Positions 53,507 through 60,837 of a stretch of DNA of 64,000 bases are shown piece after piece. Under the pieces are notes generated by a model. That model worked only from the letters and a program-made list of their open reading frames with translations. It had not been told where the DNA came from and did no database searches. The stretch comes from Verrucomicrobiota bacterium (GTDB taxonomy: Bacteria > Verrucomicrobiota > Verrucomicrobiia > Verrucomicrobiales > Akkermansiaceae), in contig JAFLEH010000031.1 in assembly GCA_017301995.1 (NCBI GenBank), positions 26,311 to 90,310 on the forward strand, read 5' to 3'. The position numbers and the translations under genes were made by a program. Position 1 is the stretch's first letter. Each line of letters starts with the position of its first letter.

Positions 53507-54589
53507 TCACACTCTCACCCGCAGGTCCCTTGCGCTCCAAAGCACGCCTCTGGCCGGAGCCGCGGGTCCGCGCGGCGACCTCGCGCCGGTCCTGCGTTTT
53601 GGCCCAAATCGCTCCCGCGCATTGGCGAACGCCTCGTTCACGAATTCCTTGCTGCCGATCACCGCCCCATCCGTGAAATACCTCACCCGGTGCATCAGCA
53701 TCGCCGCCATGCCCAGATCCGGCAGAACCGTGCCGTTGTCCTTGGCTGCCAAAGCCTCCTCCGTGTTCAAACCGGACTTGATCTTCTTCCTATCGACCTC
53801 TGCTTTCCCACTCTTACGGCCCAGCGCCAGGCCCATCGCACGACGGTAAACGCGCGAAACTTCCTTCCATTTCTCCGCCTCGAAGCCTGCTCCCTCGTCG
53901 CTCATGCACGCCCTAACCAACCCCTCGCGCGCCTTCTTTCCATTTCCTTTCGCTCCGCCTCCCACCGCCTCCCCGTAGCTGCTCCATCGGTATCCAGCTG
54001 GATCCGCCACCATTCCGGCACGCACCGGGTTGAGATCGATGTAGGCGGCCATCGTCCGCGCCGCAATTCCGCTTTCCACGATCACGCTCTTGAAGCGGTC
54101 CTCCCACAACCGCCCCTTGCGGCGGTGCCGCCCGTTGTGCCACTGGGTGTAGCGTTGCATGAAACTTTTCATGAACTGGCTCAGATCGTGCATCCGGTAG
54201 GTGAACCGGGCGTGGATCGCCTTCACCAGGGATTCGTCCGCCCGCCCCGCGGCAACCGCCTTGCGCGCCTCCTCCAGTTCCCCGGCCACTTCCGCCACCT
54301 GGGCTTCGGAGTTGATGGCCCTCAGGCGACGCAACAGTTCACCGTCGCTGATCCCCTCCGGAGCCGCCGGGACGATCTCCAGCAGCAGGTGGATGTGGTT
54401 GGACATGAAACAGTAGGACAGCACCCGGTTGCCCGAGAACACCTCATACATCCGCATCAGCATCCGGAGTTGTTCCTTTTCAGCGGCCTGGAACACGAAA
54501 TCCCGGTTCACCACCCGGCTTATGCAGTGGTAGATGACCGGCTTCCGTGACTCGGGTTTCGGCTTGATGATCCAACGCGCGCGTCTCAT
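53507..54589 (-). CDS. RAYT/IS200-like Y1 transposase
   Basis: 360 residues. HUH signature FMSNHIHLLLEI (HxH, ~63-70) and the preceding VIYHCISRVVNRDFVF strand are typical of REP-associated tyrosine transposases. The catalytic-Tyr region is near MAAYIDLNPVRAGMV, and the usual YRWSSYGEAVGG signature follows. Such enzymes are single-copy chromosomal genes that mobilise short palindromic repeats. It lies at the distal boundary of the integron array. A GTGACTGTCCCC word is ~55 bp upstream of its start. Confidence 0.9.
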   Translation of the reverse strand: MRRARWIIKPKPESRKPVIYHCISRVVNRDFVFQAAEKEQLRMLMRMYEVFSGNRVLSYCFMSNHIHLLLEIVPAAPEGISDGELLRRLRAINSEAQVAEVAGELEEARKAVAAGRADESLVKAIHARFTYRMHDLSQFMKSFMQRYTQWHNGRHRRKGRLWEDRFKSVIVESGIAARTMAAYIDLNPVRAGMVADPAGYRWSSYGEAVGGGAKGNGKKAREGLVRACMSDEGAGFEAEKWKEVSRVYRRAMGLALGRKSGKAEVDRKKIKSGLNTEEALAAKDNGTVLPDLGMAAMLMHRVRYFTDGAVIGSKEFVNEAFANARERFGPKRRTGARSPRGPAAPARGVLWSARDLRVRV

Positions 54590-54643
54590 GGCGGGGGAAG
54601 CATCGGAGGGGATGGCGGTATTGTCAATGGGGATTTTTCATAA

Positions 54644-54659
54644 AGTGACTGTCCCCTTG
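54644..54659. repeat. Possible RAYT-associated end sequence
   Basis: AGTGACTGTCCCCTTG-type word located just upstream of the RAYT gene. Words of this kind are often found near RAYT genes and may be part of the recognised repeat. No second copy was found downstream of the gene, so the assignment is tentative. Confidence 0.3.
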
Positions 54660-54698
54660 CATGATGTGAAAGTTTTTGGAGTGTGGCTAATCATGGCT

Positions 54699-55010
54699 TC
54701 ATGGCCCTGGCTCTCTTGGCGATTCTTCGATAGCGCTCTCAATATCAGTCTTGGTGACCGGTATATTCTTGCCGTCTATCTCTACGCTCTCGGCTTTATG
54801 CTTCACAAGGCGATCATAAAGCCAAGCGGAGAAAAGGCCGACACCGACATCCTTCCCGATGTCGCCGCAATAGATGAAAATCTCATGGAGCGTCTGACCC
54901 ATGTCGCGCCTCTCGATGACAGGAGGGACAGTAACTGTAACACCTGCGGGCGCGGACTCTTGGAGTGCGAAAGGCAAGTAGGGGTGAAAAGTGGTGATGC
55001 GGATATTCAT
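54699..55010 (-). CDS. Cassette 13 hypothetical protein (last of array)
   Basis: 103 residues, no recognised family. It begins just after the GTTCGCC heptamer of the 55023-55146 attC, as expected for a cassette. The sequence has a Pro/Val-rich middle (PAGVTVTVPPVIERRDMGQT), a mildly hydrophobic helix (GDIGKDVGVGLFSAWLYDRL), and a charged C-terminus. No attC follows its stop; the RAYT region begins ~40 bp beyond, so the terminal attC may have been lost. Confidence 0.6.
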   Translation of the reverse strand: MNIRITTFHPYLPFALQESAPAGVTVTVPPVIERRDMGQTLHEIFIYCGDIGKDVGVGLFSAWLYDRLVKHKAESVEIDGKNIPVTKTDIESAIEESPREPGP

Positions 55011-55022
55011 ATTAAATCTCTG

Positions 55023-55146
55023 GCGAACGTCGAAGTCCTCTCACACCTGCCCGAGGGCGAGGTTTCGACTGTGGGTTGAAGGTTGAATGATCATGGCGGA
55101 TTGAACTCGCAGCGGGGCAGGTGTTGAGAGCGACGACTTGTTAGCC
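55023..55146 (-). repeat. attC site of cassette 12
   Basis: In gene orientation GGCTAACAAG at the start and ACGTTCGC at the end flank a 124-bp imperfect palindrome: CACCTGCCC (55053-55061 as its complement on the plus strand CACACCTGCC) pairs with GGGCAGGTG (55115-55123). The gene 12 stop lies 10 bp before it. Confidence 0.8.
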
Positions 55147-55155
55147 ATTGGTTTT

Positions 55156-55653
55156 TCAAAGGGGCGCGAACAAACCCAAGATCGTGTAGAGAGTGATCGC
55201 GGATGCAAGAAGCCCACCAATCGTGTAGCAGATTCCTCTGATCCACGCACTGCGAAAGCGCCGCAGCAATAGCAATGGCAGGAAAGCGCACACTACGAAG
55301 ACAACCGGGATCAAAACGTCATTGGAAATCTCCCATGCGACCGTCTTACCGGCACGCAGAATGGAATTCAGTCCGTATCCGCGTAAAATCAACTTGTCGC
55401 CGGGAGTTGCAGCGTCAAAGAGGTTCTGGCGGTATGGAGCATCAATCGAGGAGCCACCCGGAGAAACTTCCGCAAAGATCCGATACTGGTCGCCGTGCTC
55501 CGACACATACTTTCTGCCGACGATGTATTCAGATGTGTCGAAGTCGATCGTAATAGCCAAGAGGAAGGCGCTGAGCAAACCGCCGAGCACCGCAGAAGTG
55601 ACGGCGAGCACTCGCAACCACGCGGGCGGACTCTCCGGAATTGTGGCGATCAT
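55156..55653 (-). CDS. Cassette 12 membrane protein
   Basis: 165 residues from ATG 55653, 7 nt inside the GTTAGCC heptamer of the preceding attC; a longer frame to 55707 crosses that attC and is rejected. Three helices are seen: VLAVTSAVLGGLLSAFLLAI, VLIPVVFVVCAFLPLLLLRR and GGLLASAITLYTILGLFAPL. The loop between the first two has a beta-like DUF3592-style look (GDKLILRGYGLNSILRAGKT). Inner-membrane protein; function unknown. Confidence 0.75.
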   Translation of the reverse strand: MIATIPESPPAWLRVLAVTSAVLGGLLSAFLLAITIDFDTSEYIVGRKYVSEHGDQYRIFAEVSPGGSSIDAPYRQNLFDAATPGDKLILRGYGLNSILRAGKTVAWEISNDVLIPVVFVVCAFLPLLLLRRFRSAWIRGICYTIGGLLASAITLYTILGLFAPL

Positions 55654-55659
55654 TTTTCT

Positions 55660-55785
55660 GGCTAACGTCGAGGTGTGGCGTCGGCTACCGGGAGCGCCAC
55701 TCCGCAACAGCGTTAAGGGTCGTAGTGAAGTGGGTCATTTCGACGCGGGGCGGGTAGCCGGTTGTCCACCACCGTCTTGTTCGGC
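55660..55785 (-). repeat. attC site of cassette 11
   Basis: 126 bp. In gene orientation it opens GCCGAACAAGACGG and closes GACGTTAGCC. Inner arms: CGGCTACCGGGAGCGCC (55682 on) against GGGTAGCCGG (55752 on). The last 17 codons of gene 11 lie within it. Confidence 0.85.
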
Positions 55786-56145
55786 CGCGCTTGTTGTTGA
55801 GGAACACACGCGCACTCCATACCAAGACCCTAGCCATGCGAGAATGGCAATCAGCAAAAGGGCTCCCGCATATGGCAACTCGCCCATCCCGGAAAATGGC
55901 TCACCACCTGTCCAGATGTAGAAAGCGGTCGTCGTTATGGAAGCGGAGAACTCCGTTGGCGTTCGCGGACCGAGCCCCTTCCGGATGATCGCGGCCAGTG
56001 AGGCAATCGTAAATCCAGCCGCAAGAAGTGCAACGAATTCAATCACGGGCCAATGTTCGATGTGCCGCCAAATGCCCACCACACCAAGACTGCAAAGGGC
56101 TGCCGTCAGGGCCGTAATGTGAAAGGTTCTTGGAGATCGACTCAT
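55735..56145 (-). CDS. Cassette 11 membrane protein with attC-encoded tail
   Basis: 136 residues from ATG 56145, 4 nt after the GTTCGGC heptamer. Four hydrophobic helices (FHITALTAALCSLGVVGIWR; VIEFVALLAAGFTIASLAAI; TAFYIWTGGEPFSGM; AGALLLIAILAWLGSWYG). The C-terminal AEQDGGGQPATRPASK is encoded by the attC site and matches the frame used in other cassettes. No family recognised. Confidence 0.75.
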   Translation of the reverse strand: MSRSPRTFHITALTAALCSLGVVGIWRHIEHWPVIEFVALLAAGFTIASLAAIIRKGLGPRTPTEFSASITTTAFYIWTGGEPFSGMGELPYAGALLLIAILAWLGSWYGVRVCSSTTSAAEQDGGGQPATRPASK

Positions 56146-56148
56146 CTT

Positions 56149-56277
56149 GCCGAACGTCAAAGAGCACGCAACCCTATCAGCGGGGGCGAGCGTCGATCAC
56201 GGGGTTGAGGTTGGAGCTATGAGGGAGCATGAAAACAGGGCGGCTGATAGGGGTTGCTGTGCCTCGACTTGTTGAAC
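56149..56277 (-). repeat. attC site of the IS-occupied cassette interval
   Basis: 129 bp; heptamers GTTGAAC (56271-56277) and GCCGAAC (56149-56155) on the plus strand. Arms ACCCTATCAGC and GCTGATAGGGGTT pair. It is almost identical to the site at 61736-61864, including a shared CATGAAAACAGGGCGGCTG centre-right segment. Confidence 0.85.
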
Positions 56278-56320
56278 GGAGCCGCTTCGCGGCGCCGGAG
56301 AGAAGAGGATCGCATGGCGG

Positions 56321-57322
56321 GTGGAGATGTTCATGCTGGCTGGCGCTATGAAAGCAAAACACACCAACCAGACAAGTGACAAATCCACCCGCCAAAACCA
56401 TAACGCCGCCCCGGCCTCGCCGGAGTGGTATCAGGAGTTCGTGCGCCATGTCGAGCTCCGGGAAATCGCCCCGCGCACGCGGGTGTCCTACCTCGCCTGG
56501 GTGCGCAGGCTCCACGAGGCCATGCCCAAGCGCGACATCACCGCCCTGGCCGAGGGCGAGGCGCTCGATTTCCTCATCGCCCTGCGCCACGAAAGGGGAT
56601 TGAAGGACTCCACCATCAACCAGGCGGCCTGCGCCCTGCGCTGCTTCTTCCGCGACCATCTCGGGCGCGACTGGAAGGCGTGGAACAGGATCAGGATCCG
56701 CCGCGAGGAGCAGTTGCCCAACGTGCTGTCCCGAGAGGAGGTGGGGAGATTCCTCGCCGCCGTGCGGGTGGGACGCTTCCGCGCCATGTTCACCCTGATG
56801 TATCACTGCGGGCTGAGGCTCGGCGAGGTGATCCGGCTCAAACCGGGCCACATCGACGGATCACGCCGGGTTTTGCGCGTGGTGGGCGGCAAGGGGGCCA
56901 AGGACCGCGAGATCCCCATCTCCGACGCGCTGCTGGAGCGATTGCGCGCCTTCTGGAAGGCGCACCGCAACCCCCGGTGGATGTTTCCCGCGCCGGGGCG
57001 CGGCTGGATGACCACGGGCGGCACCCTGGCACAGGCCCTGCACCGGTCGGAAAACCACCTGAGCGACTCGGCCGTGCAGGCCGCCATGCGCGCCACGGTG
57101 CTCTCGCTGGGCTGGGACAAGCGCCACGGCAAACGCCCGGTGACCTGCCACACGCTGCGCCATTGCTTCGCCACCCACCTGCTCGACGCCGGGGTTTCCA
57201 TCCGCCTGGTCAGCCAGTATCTGGGCCACAGCTCGCTCAAGCCCACGCTGGTCTATCTGCATCTCACCGAGGTGAGCGAAAGCGCCGCGCGCGAGGTGAT
57301 TGCCAGGTTCCCCGGACTCTGA
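56321..57322 (+). CDS. Tyrosine recombinase/integrase associated with IS91
   Basis: 333 residues from GTG 56321; ATGs at 56327, 56333 and 56348 are alternatives and the last gives a conventional N-terminus (MKAKHTNQTSDKS). The N-terminal SAM-like core-binding domain (ELREIAPRTRVSYLAWVRRL) precedes the catalytic domain: R in HCGLRLGEVIRL, K in VVGGKGAKDREIPI, HxxR in CHTLRHCFATHLL, and H/Y in QYLGHSSLKPTLVYLHL. It belongs to the XerC/D-like clade accompanying IS91 transposases. It lacks the extra helix insert expected of IntI, so it is not taken as the integron integrase. Confidence 0.88.
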   Translation: MEMFMLAGAMKAKHTNQTSDKSTRQNHNAAPASPEWYQEFVRHVELREIAPRTRVSYLAWVRRLHEAMPKRDITALAEGEALDFLIALRHERGLKDSTINQAACALRCFFRDHLGRDWKAWNRIRIRREEQLPNVLSREEVGRFLAAVRVGRFRAMFTLMYHCGLRLGEVIRLKPGHIDGSRRVLRVVGGKGAKDREIPISDALLERLRAFWKAHRNPRWMFPAPGRGWMTTGGTLAQALHRSENHLSDSAVQAAMRATVLSLGWDKRHGKRPVTCHTLRHCFATHLLDAGVSIRLVSQYLGHSSLKPTLVYLHLTEVSESAAREVIARFPGL

Positions 57323-57334
57323 CACCACCGCATC

Positions 57335-58438
57335 GTGCCGCTGGGGCTTGACGAGGTCCTGCGGGACCACTGGCCGGATTTCGCCCGGCGTTACAAGACA
57401 CGGCTCGCCGCCGCCCATTACCGGGCGGCGCGGGCCGTGATGTCCTGCCGCACCCCGGCGCTGGGCGGCCACATCTGGCGCTGCGGCTGCCACCACCACC
57501 ATGTCCACTACGCCTATCACAGTTGCAACCACCGCTCCTGTCCGCGGTGCGGCGCGCTCGACCAGCAGAAGTGGGCCGCCACCCGGGAGGCCCGGCTGTT
57601 GCCCGGCGTGCCGTATTTCCTCGTCACCCTCACCGTGCCCGACGCCCTGCGCGGCCTCTGCAAACTCGAGCCCGCCATCCTCTACGACCTGCTGCTGCGC
57701 GAGGCCGCCGGCGCCTTGAAAGACCTGTGCGCCACCAAGCTCGGCGGCGCTCCCGGCTTCACCGCCGTGCTCCATACCTGGGGCCGGCAAATGCAGCACC
57801 ACCCGCACGTGCATGTGGTCATCCCCGCCGTCGCGCTCGACAAACGCGGCAAGCTGGCGCGCTTCCCCGACAAGCCGGATTTCCTCATCCACGGCACTCC
57901 CCTGGCGACCCGCTTCCGCAACCGCCTCGAACTCGCCCTCAAAACCGATCACCCGCAGCTCCACTCGCTGCTGCTCGAACAACATCCGCAGGTGTTTGCC
58001 GGCAAGTGGGTCGCCGATGTGCGCCACACCGGCAGCGGCAAACCCGCCCTGCGCTATCTGGCCCGATATGTGTTCCGTTCCGCGCTGGGACCCGGCAGGC
58101 TTTTGGGTTATGACCCGTCCGGCAACATCCGGCTGCTCTGCCATGAGAGCGGCACCAACCGGGAGCACGTCATCACCCTATGCGTCGACGAGTTCCTCAG
58201 GCGCTGGCTCACCCATGTCCTGCCGCAGGGATTCGTGCGCGTGCGCCACTACGGCTGGATGAGCGGGGCCGCGCGCCGGTCCCGCCTGCTGGTCCGCGCC
58301 CTGGTCTGCGGGGAACTCGACGAACCCAAGCCCGTTCTGCCGGAACCACCCGTCCCGCGCTGCCCGCATTGCGGGGCGGAAATGAAACTTGTCGCCGTGA
58401 TCCATGTGCGCGGACCACCCGCCTTTCCAACTTCATGA
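57335..58438 (+). CDS. IS91 family transposase
   Basis: 367 residues from GTG 57335, 12 nt downstream of the recombinase stop. N-terminal zinc-binding domain (CRTPALGGHIWRCGCHHHH, then YHSCNHRSCPRCG), HUH motif QMQHHPHVHVVIPA and the catalytic-tyrosine region ALRYLARYVFRSAL, then KPALRYL-type C-terminal and a second zinc pair CPHCGAEMKLV. It is a rolling-circle-type nuclease/strand-transferase that nicks at oriIS. Such elements can transduce neighbouring DNA, as ISCR elements do. Confidence 0.92.
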   Translation: MPLGLDEVLRDHWPDFARRYKTRLAAAHYRAARAVMSCRTPALGGHIWRCGCHHHHVHYAYHSCNHRSCPRCGALDQQKWAATREARLLPGVPYFLVTLTVPDALRGLCKLEPAILYDLLLREAAGALKDLCATKLGGAPGFTAVLHTWGRQMQHHPHVHVVIPAVALDKRGKLARFPDKPDFLIHGTPLATRFRNRLELALKTDHPQLHSLLLEQHPQVFAGKWVADVRHTGSGKPALRYLARYVFRSALGPGRLLGYDPSGNIRLLCHESGTNREHVITLCVDEFLRRWLTHVLPQGFVRVRHYGWMSGAARRSRLLVRALVCGELDEPKPVLPEPPVPRCPHCGAEMKLVAVIHVRGPPAFPTS

Positions 58439-58768
58439 CCACCACGCGCCCGCAGGCATTCCTCCACCCGGCGACCGCCGCCATTCCGGCCGCCCTGGGA
58501 ACGCGCGCCCGGATGGAGGGCATCGCGGCGCCGACAACGGCCCCGAACCCGCGGAAACGAGCCATTCCGCCCCATTCATCCCGATCATCCGGCTCCGGAG
58601 CGTCCCGGATGGTCATTGCTCCGCGCGGAGCAATGACCATGGACTCCGCCCGCGTGAACCGGCTCCCGTCAGACGGGACCCCGATCACGCAACCCGTTGA
58701 TCCTGAGTCATAAATCGAATCCGCAATACCGCCCGGCACCCCCGCAAGCCTCACACGGCGGGCCCGTC
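58439..58768. other. 330-bp gene-free tail of the IS91-like element
   Basis: No supported gene. It contains the 32-bp palindrome at 58609-58640 and low-information GC-rich sequence ending at the attC of cassette 9. It probably holds one IS91 end (oriIS or terIS). Confidence 0.5.
58609..58640. repeat. Perfect 32-bp palindrome (possible IS91 end or terminator)
   Basis: ATGGTCATTGCTCCGC is followed directly by its exact reverse complement; coordinates are within 1 bp. It lies 170 bp downstream of the transposase stop. Size and position fit a terminator hairpin or the replication-origin hairpin of a rolling-circle transposon. Confidence 0.6.
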
Positions 58769-58819
58769 CAACAACGGATAGCTGTGAGGCAAGCTCACCA
58801 GCTATCTTTGGGGTTCGCC
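58769..58819 (-). repeat. Short attC site of cassette 9
   Basis: 51 bp. Plus-strand CAACAACGGATAGCTG (58769 on) pairs with CCAGCTATC (58797-58805), closing at GTTCGCC (58813-58819). The gene 10 product's last codons lie in it (GEPQR tail). The shortest site of the array, close to the minimum known attC length; next to the IS element, so it may be partly rebuilt. Confidence 0.6.
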
Positions 58820-59272
58820 TTTTGGATTCGCTGGCTTCTCGACGCTAATCTTCACCTTGCGGCCATGCGCACTGGCAACTTCCTGAACGCATCGCACAGT
58901 AGCATCAACAACCTCCTCGATAGTGAATGAAACATTAGCTGGCACCTTCGCGACCGCAGCATCAACGACAATATCAATCTCTCCCTTACCGGGGTCATTG
59001 GCGCGAATCTTGATGCCGGCTAAGGACGCAATATTTACATCGGCCGGATGCTTCCATGATCCGTCCGTAAGCGGCGTGAACGGAAGAACGATGGCTCCTA
59101 ATTCAACCTCAAGCCCAGCCCGATCCGAAACCACCTGAACATCTCGTATCAGAATCTCGTCTCCACCTCCCGAGTTCGCCAGATGGAGCGGTTGCTTGAC
59201 CGTGACTATCGCGAGCAATGACGCCTTGGCTACCAACGCGCATAGGAAGAAAATGCCTGCAATCGTTTTCAT
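58802..59272 (-). CDS. Cassette 9 secreted hypothetical protein
   Basis: 156 residues from ATG 59272, 8 nt after GTTCGCC. Signal peptide KTIAGIFFLCALVAKASLL. The mature part is beta-rich (LHLANSGGGDEILIRDVQVV; DPGKGEIDIVVDAAVAKVPA) with a single Cys near RCVQEVASAHGRKV. It ends in the attC with GEPQR, in the frame used by other cassettes. Function unknown. Confidence 0.7.
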   Translation of the reverse strand: MKTIAGIFFLCALVAKASLLAIVTVKQPLHLANSGGGDEILIRDVQVVSDRAGLEVELGAIVLPFTPLTDGSWKHPADVNIASLAGIKIRANDPGKGEIDIVVDAAVAKVPANVSFTIEEVVDATVRCVQEVASAHGRKVKISVEKPANPKGEPQR

Positions 59273-59280
59273 TGTTTTCT

Positions 59281-59402
59281 GGCGAACGTCGATGTGGATG
59301 CAACCGGCCCCGGCACATCACTTGGGACCGGTGCGGATGTGGTTCCGCGAACCTGTGGGGATTGACCCGCTCTGCCGGGTTGCATCCCATGTCTTGTTCG
59401 GC
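59281..59402 (-). repeat. attC site of cassette 8
   Basis: 122 bp. GTTCGGC (59396-59402) and GGCGAAC (59281-59287) bound arms GGATGCAACCGG and CCGGGTTGCATCC. It follows the gene 9 stop by 18 bp. Confidence 0.85.
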
Positions 59403-59419
59403 TATTCCATTTATCTGGC

Positions 59420-59731
59420 TCATGGACCATGGTAGCCTCCGAAGCGGATTGATCCGCAGATGAACATCGCGATCGATGCCAAAAACGACAGAAATAGCAC
59501 CGAGAGAATAGTGATGATCAACTCTCTCGTGTAGCAACGTGCGGCGAATAGTAAGCTAAACGCAACCAGGCTCACGAGAAACTGGATCGGAAATGTGACA
59601 TACGGAAGAAGACTGCCGCCCCAGTAATGCCCAAACTTTGCGGCCAAAAAGAAGCCTCCAGCACCCGAGATCGCTGCAAATGCGAAGGCGATCTCTAGCC
59701 ACCAGTATCTTCGTTTGGGGTCAGATTCCAT
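59420..59731 (-). CDS. Cassette 8 small membrane protein
   Basis: 103 residues from ATG 59731, 6 nt after the GTTCGGC heptamer. Three hydrophobic helices: WLEIAFAFAAISGAGGFFLA, VTFPIQFLVSLVAFSLLFAA and ILSVLFLSFLASIAMFICGS. N-terminus charged (MESDPKRRYW). No recognised family. Confidence 0.7.
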   Translation of the reverse strand: MESDPKRRYWWLEIAFAFAAISGAGGFFLAAKFGHYWGGSLLPYVTFPIQFLVSLVAFSLLFAARCYTRELIITILSVLFLSFLASIAMFICGSIRFGGYHGP

Positions 59732-59736
59732 ATTTA

Positions 59737-59826
59737 TGCCGAACGTCTAGCTCATCCACGGCGGGAATGGAAGCCCGAATTCAAACTGGAGCGTTACCCG
59801 CCGTTGGATGGAGCGTCTTGTTCGCA
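59737..59826 (-). repeat. attC site of cassette 7
   Basis: 90 bp. GTTCGCA (59820-59826) and GCCGAAC (59737-59743) bound arms ATCCACGGCGGG and CCCGCCGTTGGAT. It shares the word AGCCCGAATTCAA with the site at 60277-60365. The end of gene 8 is in it. Confidence 0.85.
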
Positions 59827-60270
59827 TTCTTGTTCTATGGGTGCCGGAATGACTTTAGGAGACGGCGGCAAAGGCGCACCTGTGAGAAGAGCGTGAAAGC
59901 GTTCATGCATCTGCTCGAAGTGACCGATAGGGTAGTCCGCCTCGAATCGACCAAGTCCGATGAGGCTGAGTTCGTGGCTTCCTACATATTCGCCGCACTC
60001 CCTGAGTAGCCTCATTAAGCGATCAGAAGCACTCAAGACCACTTCGATTCGTTCTTGCGTGGTGCAATACTCGTCCAGTTGCGGTGAGATCACTCCGTTC
60101 CACATCCCCGAGGCTTGGAATAGCCATTCGTTGCGCAGTTCATGTATCCAGCACTTACGCTTATACTGATCTTGGGGCAGGTTGAGAGCGAGAAGTCGAA
60201 ACCAAAGCTCAAGCAATGTGTCGCGTGAGCGGAAACTACGATCTTGAAAGCTGACGTAGGAGTTTCCCAT
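59794..60270 (-). CDS. Cassette 7 hypothetical protein
   Basis: 158 residues from ATG 60270, 6 nt after the GTTCGCA heptamer. An in-frame start at 60333 would run through the preceding attC and is rejected. No signal peptide; helical, with repeated aromatic and Leu content (TLLELWFRLLALNLPQDQYK; LSASDRLMRLLRECGEYVGS). The final ECEQDAPSNGG is encoded by the attC. No recognised family; not obviously a toxin-antitoxin protein. Confidence 0.7.
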   Translation of the reverse strand: MGNSYVSFQDRSFRSRDTLLELWFRLLALNLPQDQYKRKCWIHELRNEWLFQASGMWNGVISPQLDEYCTTQERIEVVLSASDRLMRLLRECGEYVGSHELSLIGLGRFEADYPIGHFEQMHERFHALLTGAPLPPSPKVIPAPIEQECEQDAPSNGG

Positions 60271-60276
60271 TTTGAT

Positions 60277-60365
60277 TGCGAACGATAGAGTGGTGGCACC
60301 GGCGGTGGCGAGCCCGAATTCAACAAGGGACATTATCGCCGGTTGCCACCCACGGCTTGTTGTGC
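60277..60365 (-). repeat. attC site of cassette 6
   Basis: 89 bp. GTTGTGC (60359-60365) and TGCGAAC (60277-60283) bound arms GTGGTGGCACCGGCG and CGCCGGTTGCCACC. The gene 7 stop (60333-60335) lies inside. Confidence 0.85.
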
Positions 60366-60704
60366 TTCTTTTTCGATTGTGGGTTGAATTGTCGAGACCT
60401 CCGCGATGAGCCTCACTGAATCACCGTCAGCCTCAGCCAAGAATCGCACGTAGTTCACCATTCCACTCTTGTAGAGTGACTTCACATCAGCATCAATCGC
60501 ATCACGTGTGAACCGATCACCCGGCTTGGTGGATATAAAGTTATCGAGCCGAACTTCGTCAATTACTCTCGCCCCCCGGAATCGTATCTGAACTTCAGAA
60601 ACGGGGCGTCCTTCCAGAGCGCCAACTGGATCCCCTCTATAGCATGCCGAAAGACCACAAGCCAGCATGCCAGCTATAACGAAGGCGATGTGTAATTGGG
60701 TCAT
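60333..60704 (-). CDS. Cassette 6 lipoprotein with POTRA-like domain
   Basis: 123 residues from ATG 60704. A lipobox-like MLACGLSACYRGDP follows the helix IAFVIAGMLACG, so a lipoprotein is likely. Residues ~45-105 look like one POTRA domain: GRPVSEVQIRFRGARVIDEV, RLDNFISTKPGDRFTRDAID, DVKSLYKSGMVNYVRFLAE. POTRA domains are usually parts of BamA/TamA or FtsQ; a free-standing lipoprotein POTRA in a gene cassette is unusual. Its tail EAQQAVGGNRR is attC-encoded. Confidence 0.75.
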   Translation of the reverse strand: MTQLHIAFVIAGMLACGLSACYRGDPVGALEGRPVSEVQIRFRGARVIDEVRLDNFISTKPGDRFTRDAIDADVKSLYKSGMVNYVRFLAEADGDSVRLIAEVSTIQPTIEKEAQQAVGGNRR

Positions 60705-60709
60705 ATTTT

Positions 60710-60837
60710 GCACAACGACAAGGGCCTGCCACCGGCTACCGGGGACTATCCTTTGACGTGGGAGTTGTGGGTTTGTCTTTCTGGACAGGCTTGTCTGCGG
60801 GCTTGGTAGCCGGTTGGTCAGCGCCCGCTTGTTGGGC
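60710..60837 (-). repeat. attC site of cassette 5
   Basis: 128 bp. GTTGGGC (60831-60837) and GCACAAC (60710-60716) bound arms CCACCGGCTACCGGGG and TGGTAGCCGGTTGG. It contains the last third of the gene 6 tail. Confidence 0.85.

Larger units (their letters stand above)
56278..58768 (+). mobile_element. IS91-like element carrying a tyrosine recombinase, inserted in the cassette array
   Basis: A tyrosine recombinase and an IS91-type transposase, 12 bp apart on the plus strand, sit against the direction of the cassettes and fill one whole attC-to-attC interval. The left edge has a small hairpin GCCGCTTCGCGGC (56281-56293). The right part holds a perfect 32-bp palindrome. Exact ends (oriIS/terIS) were not determined. 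The pair is characteristic of the IS91 subgroup whose transposase gene is preceded by a phage-type integrase gene. Confidence 0.8.

Noticed and set aside
53279..54550. 423-residue plus-strand open frame
   Set aside because: Lies almost wholly antisense to the RAYT transposase, which has clear HUH motifs.
56321..57322. Tyrosine recombinase as the integron integrase
   Set aside because: Directly coupled to an IS91 transposase, opposite in orientation, inside the array, and without an IntI-specific insert; belongs to the IS91-associated clade.
56861..58168. 435-residue minus-strand frame in the IS91 element
   Set aside because: Antisense to recombinase and transposase, both with complete catalytic motifs.
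60277..60333. Longer start (60333) for the cassette 7 protein
   Set aside because: Would be inside the previous attC; ATG 60270 is just after the heptamer as in other cassettes.
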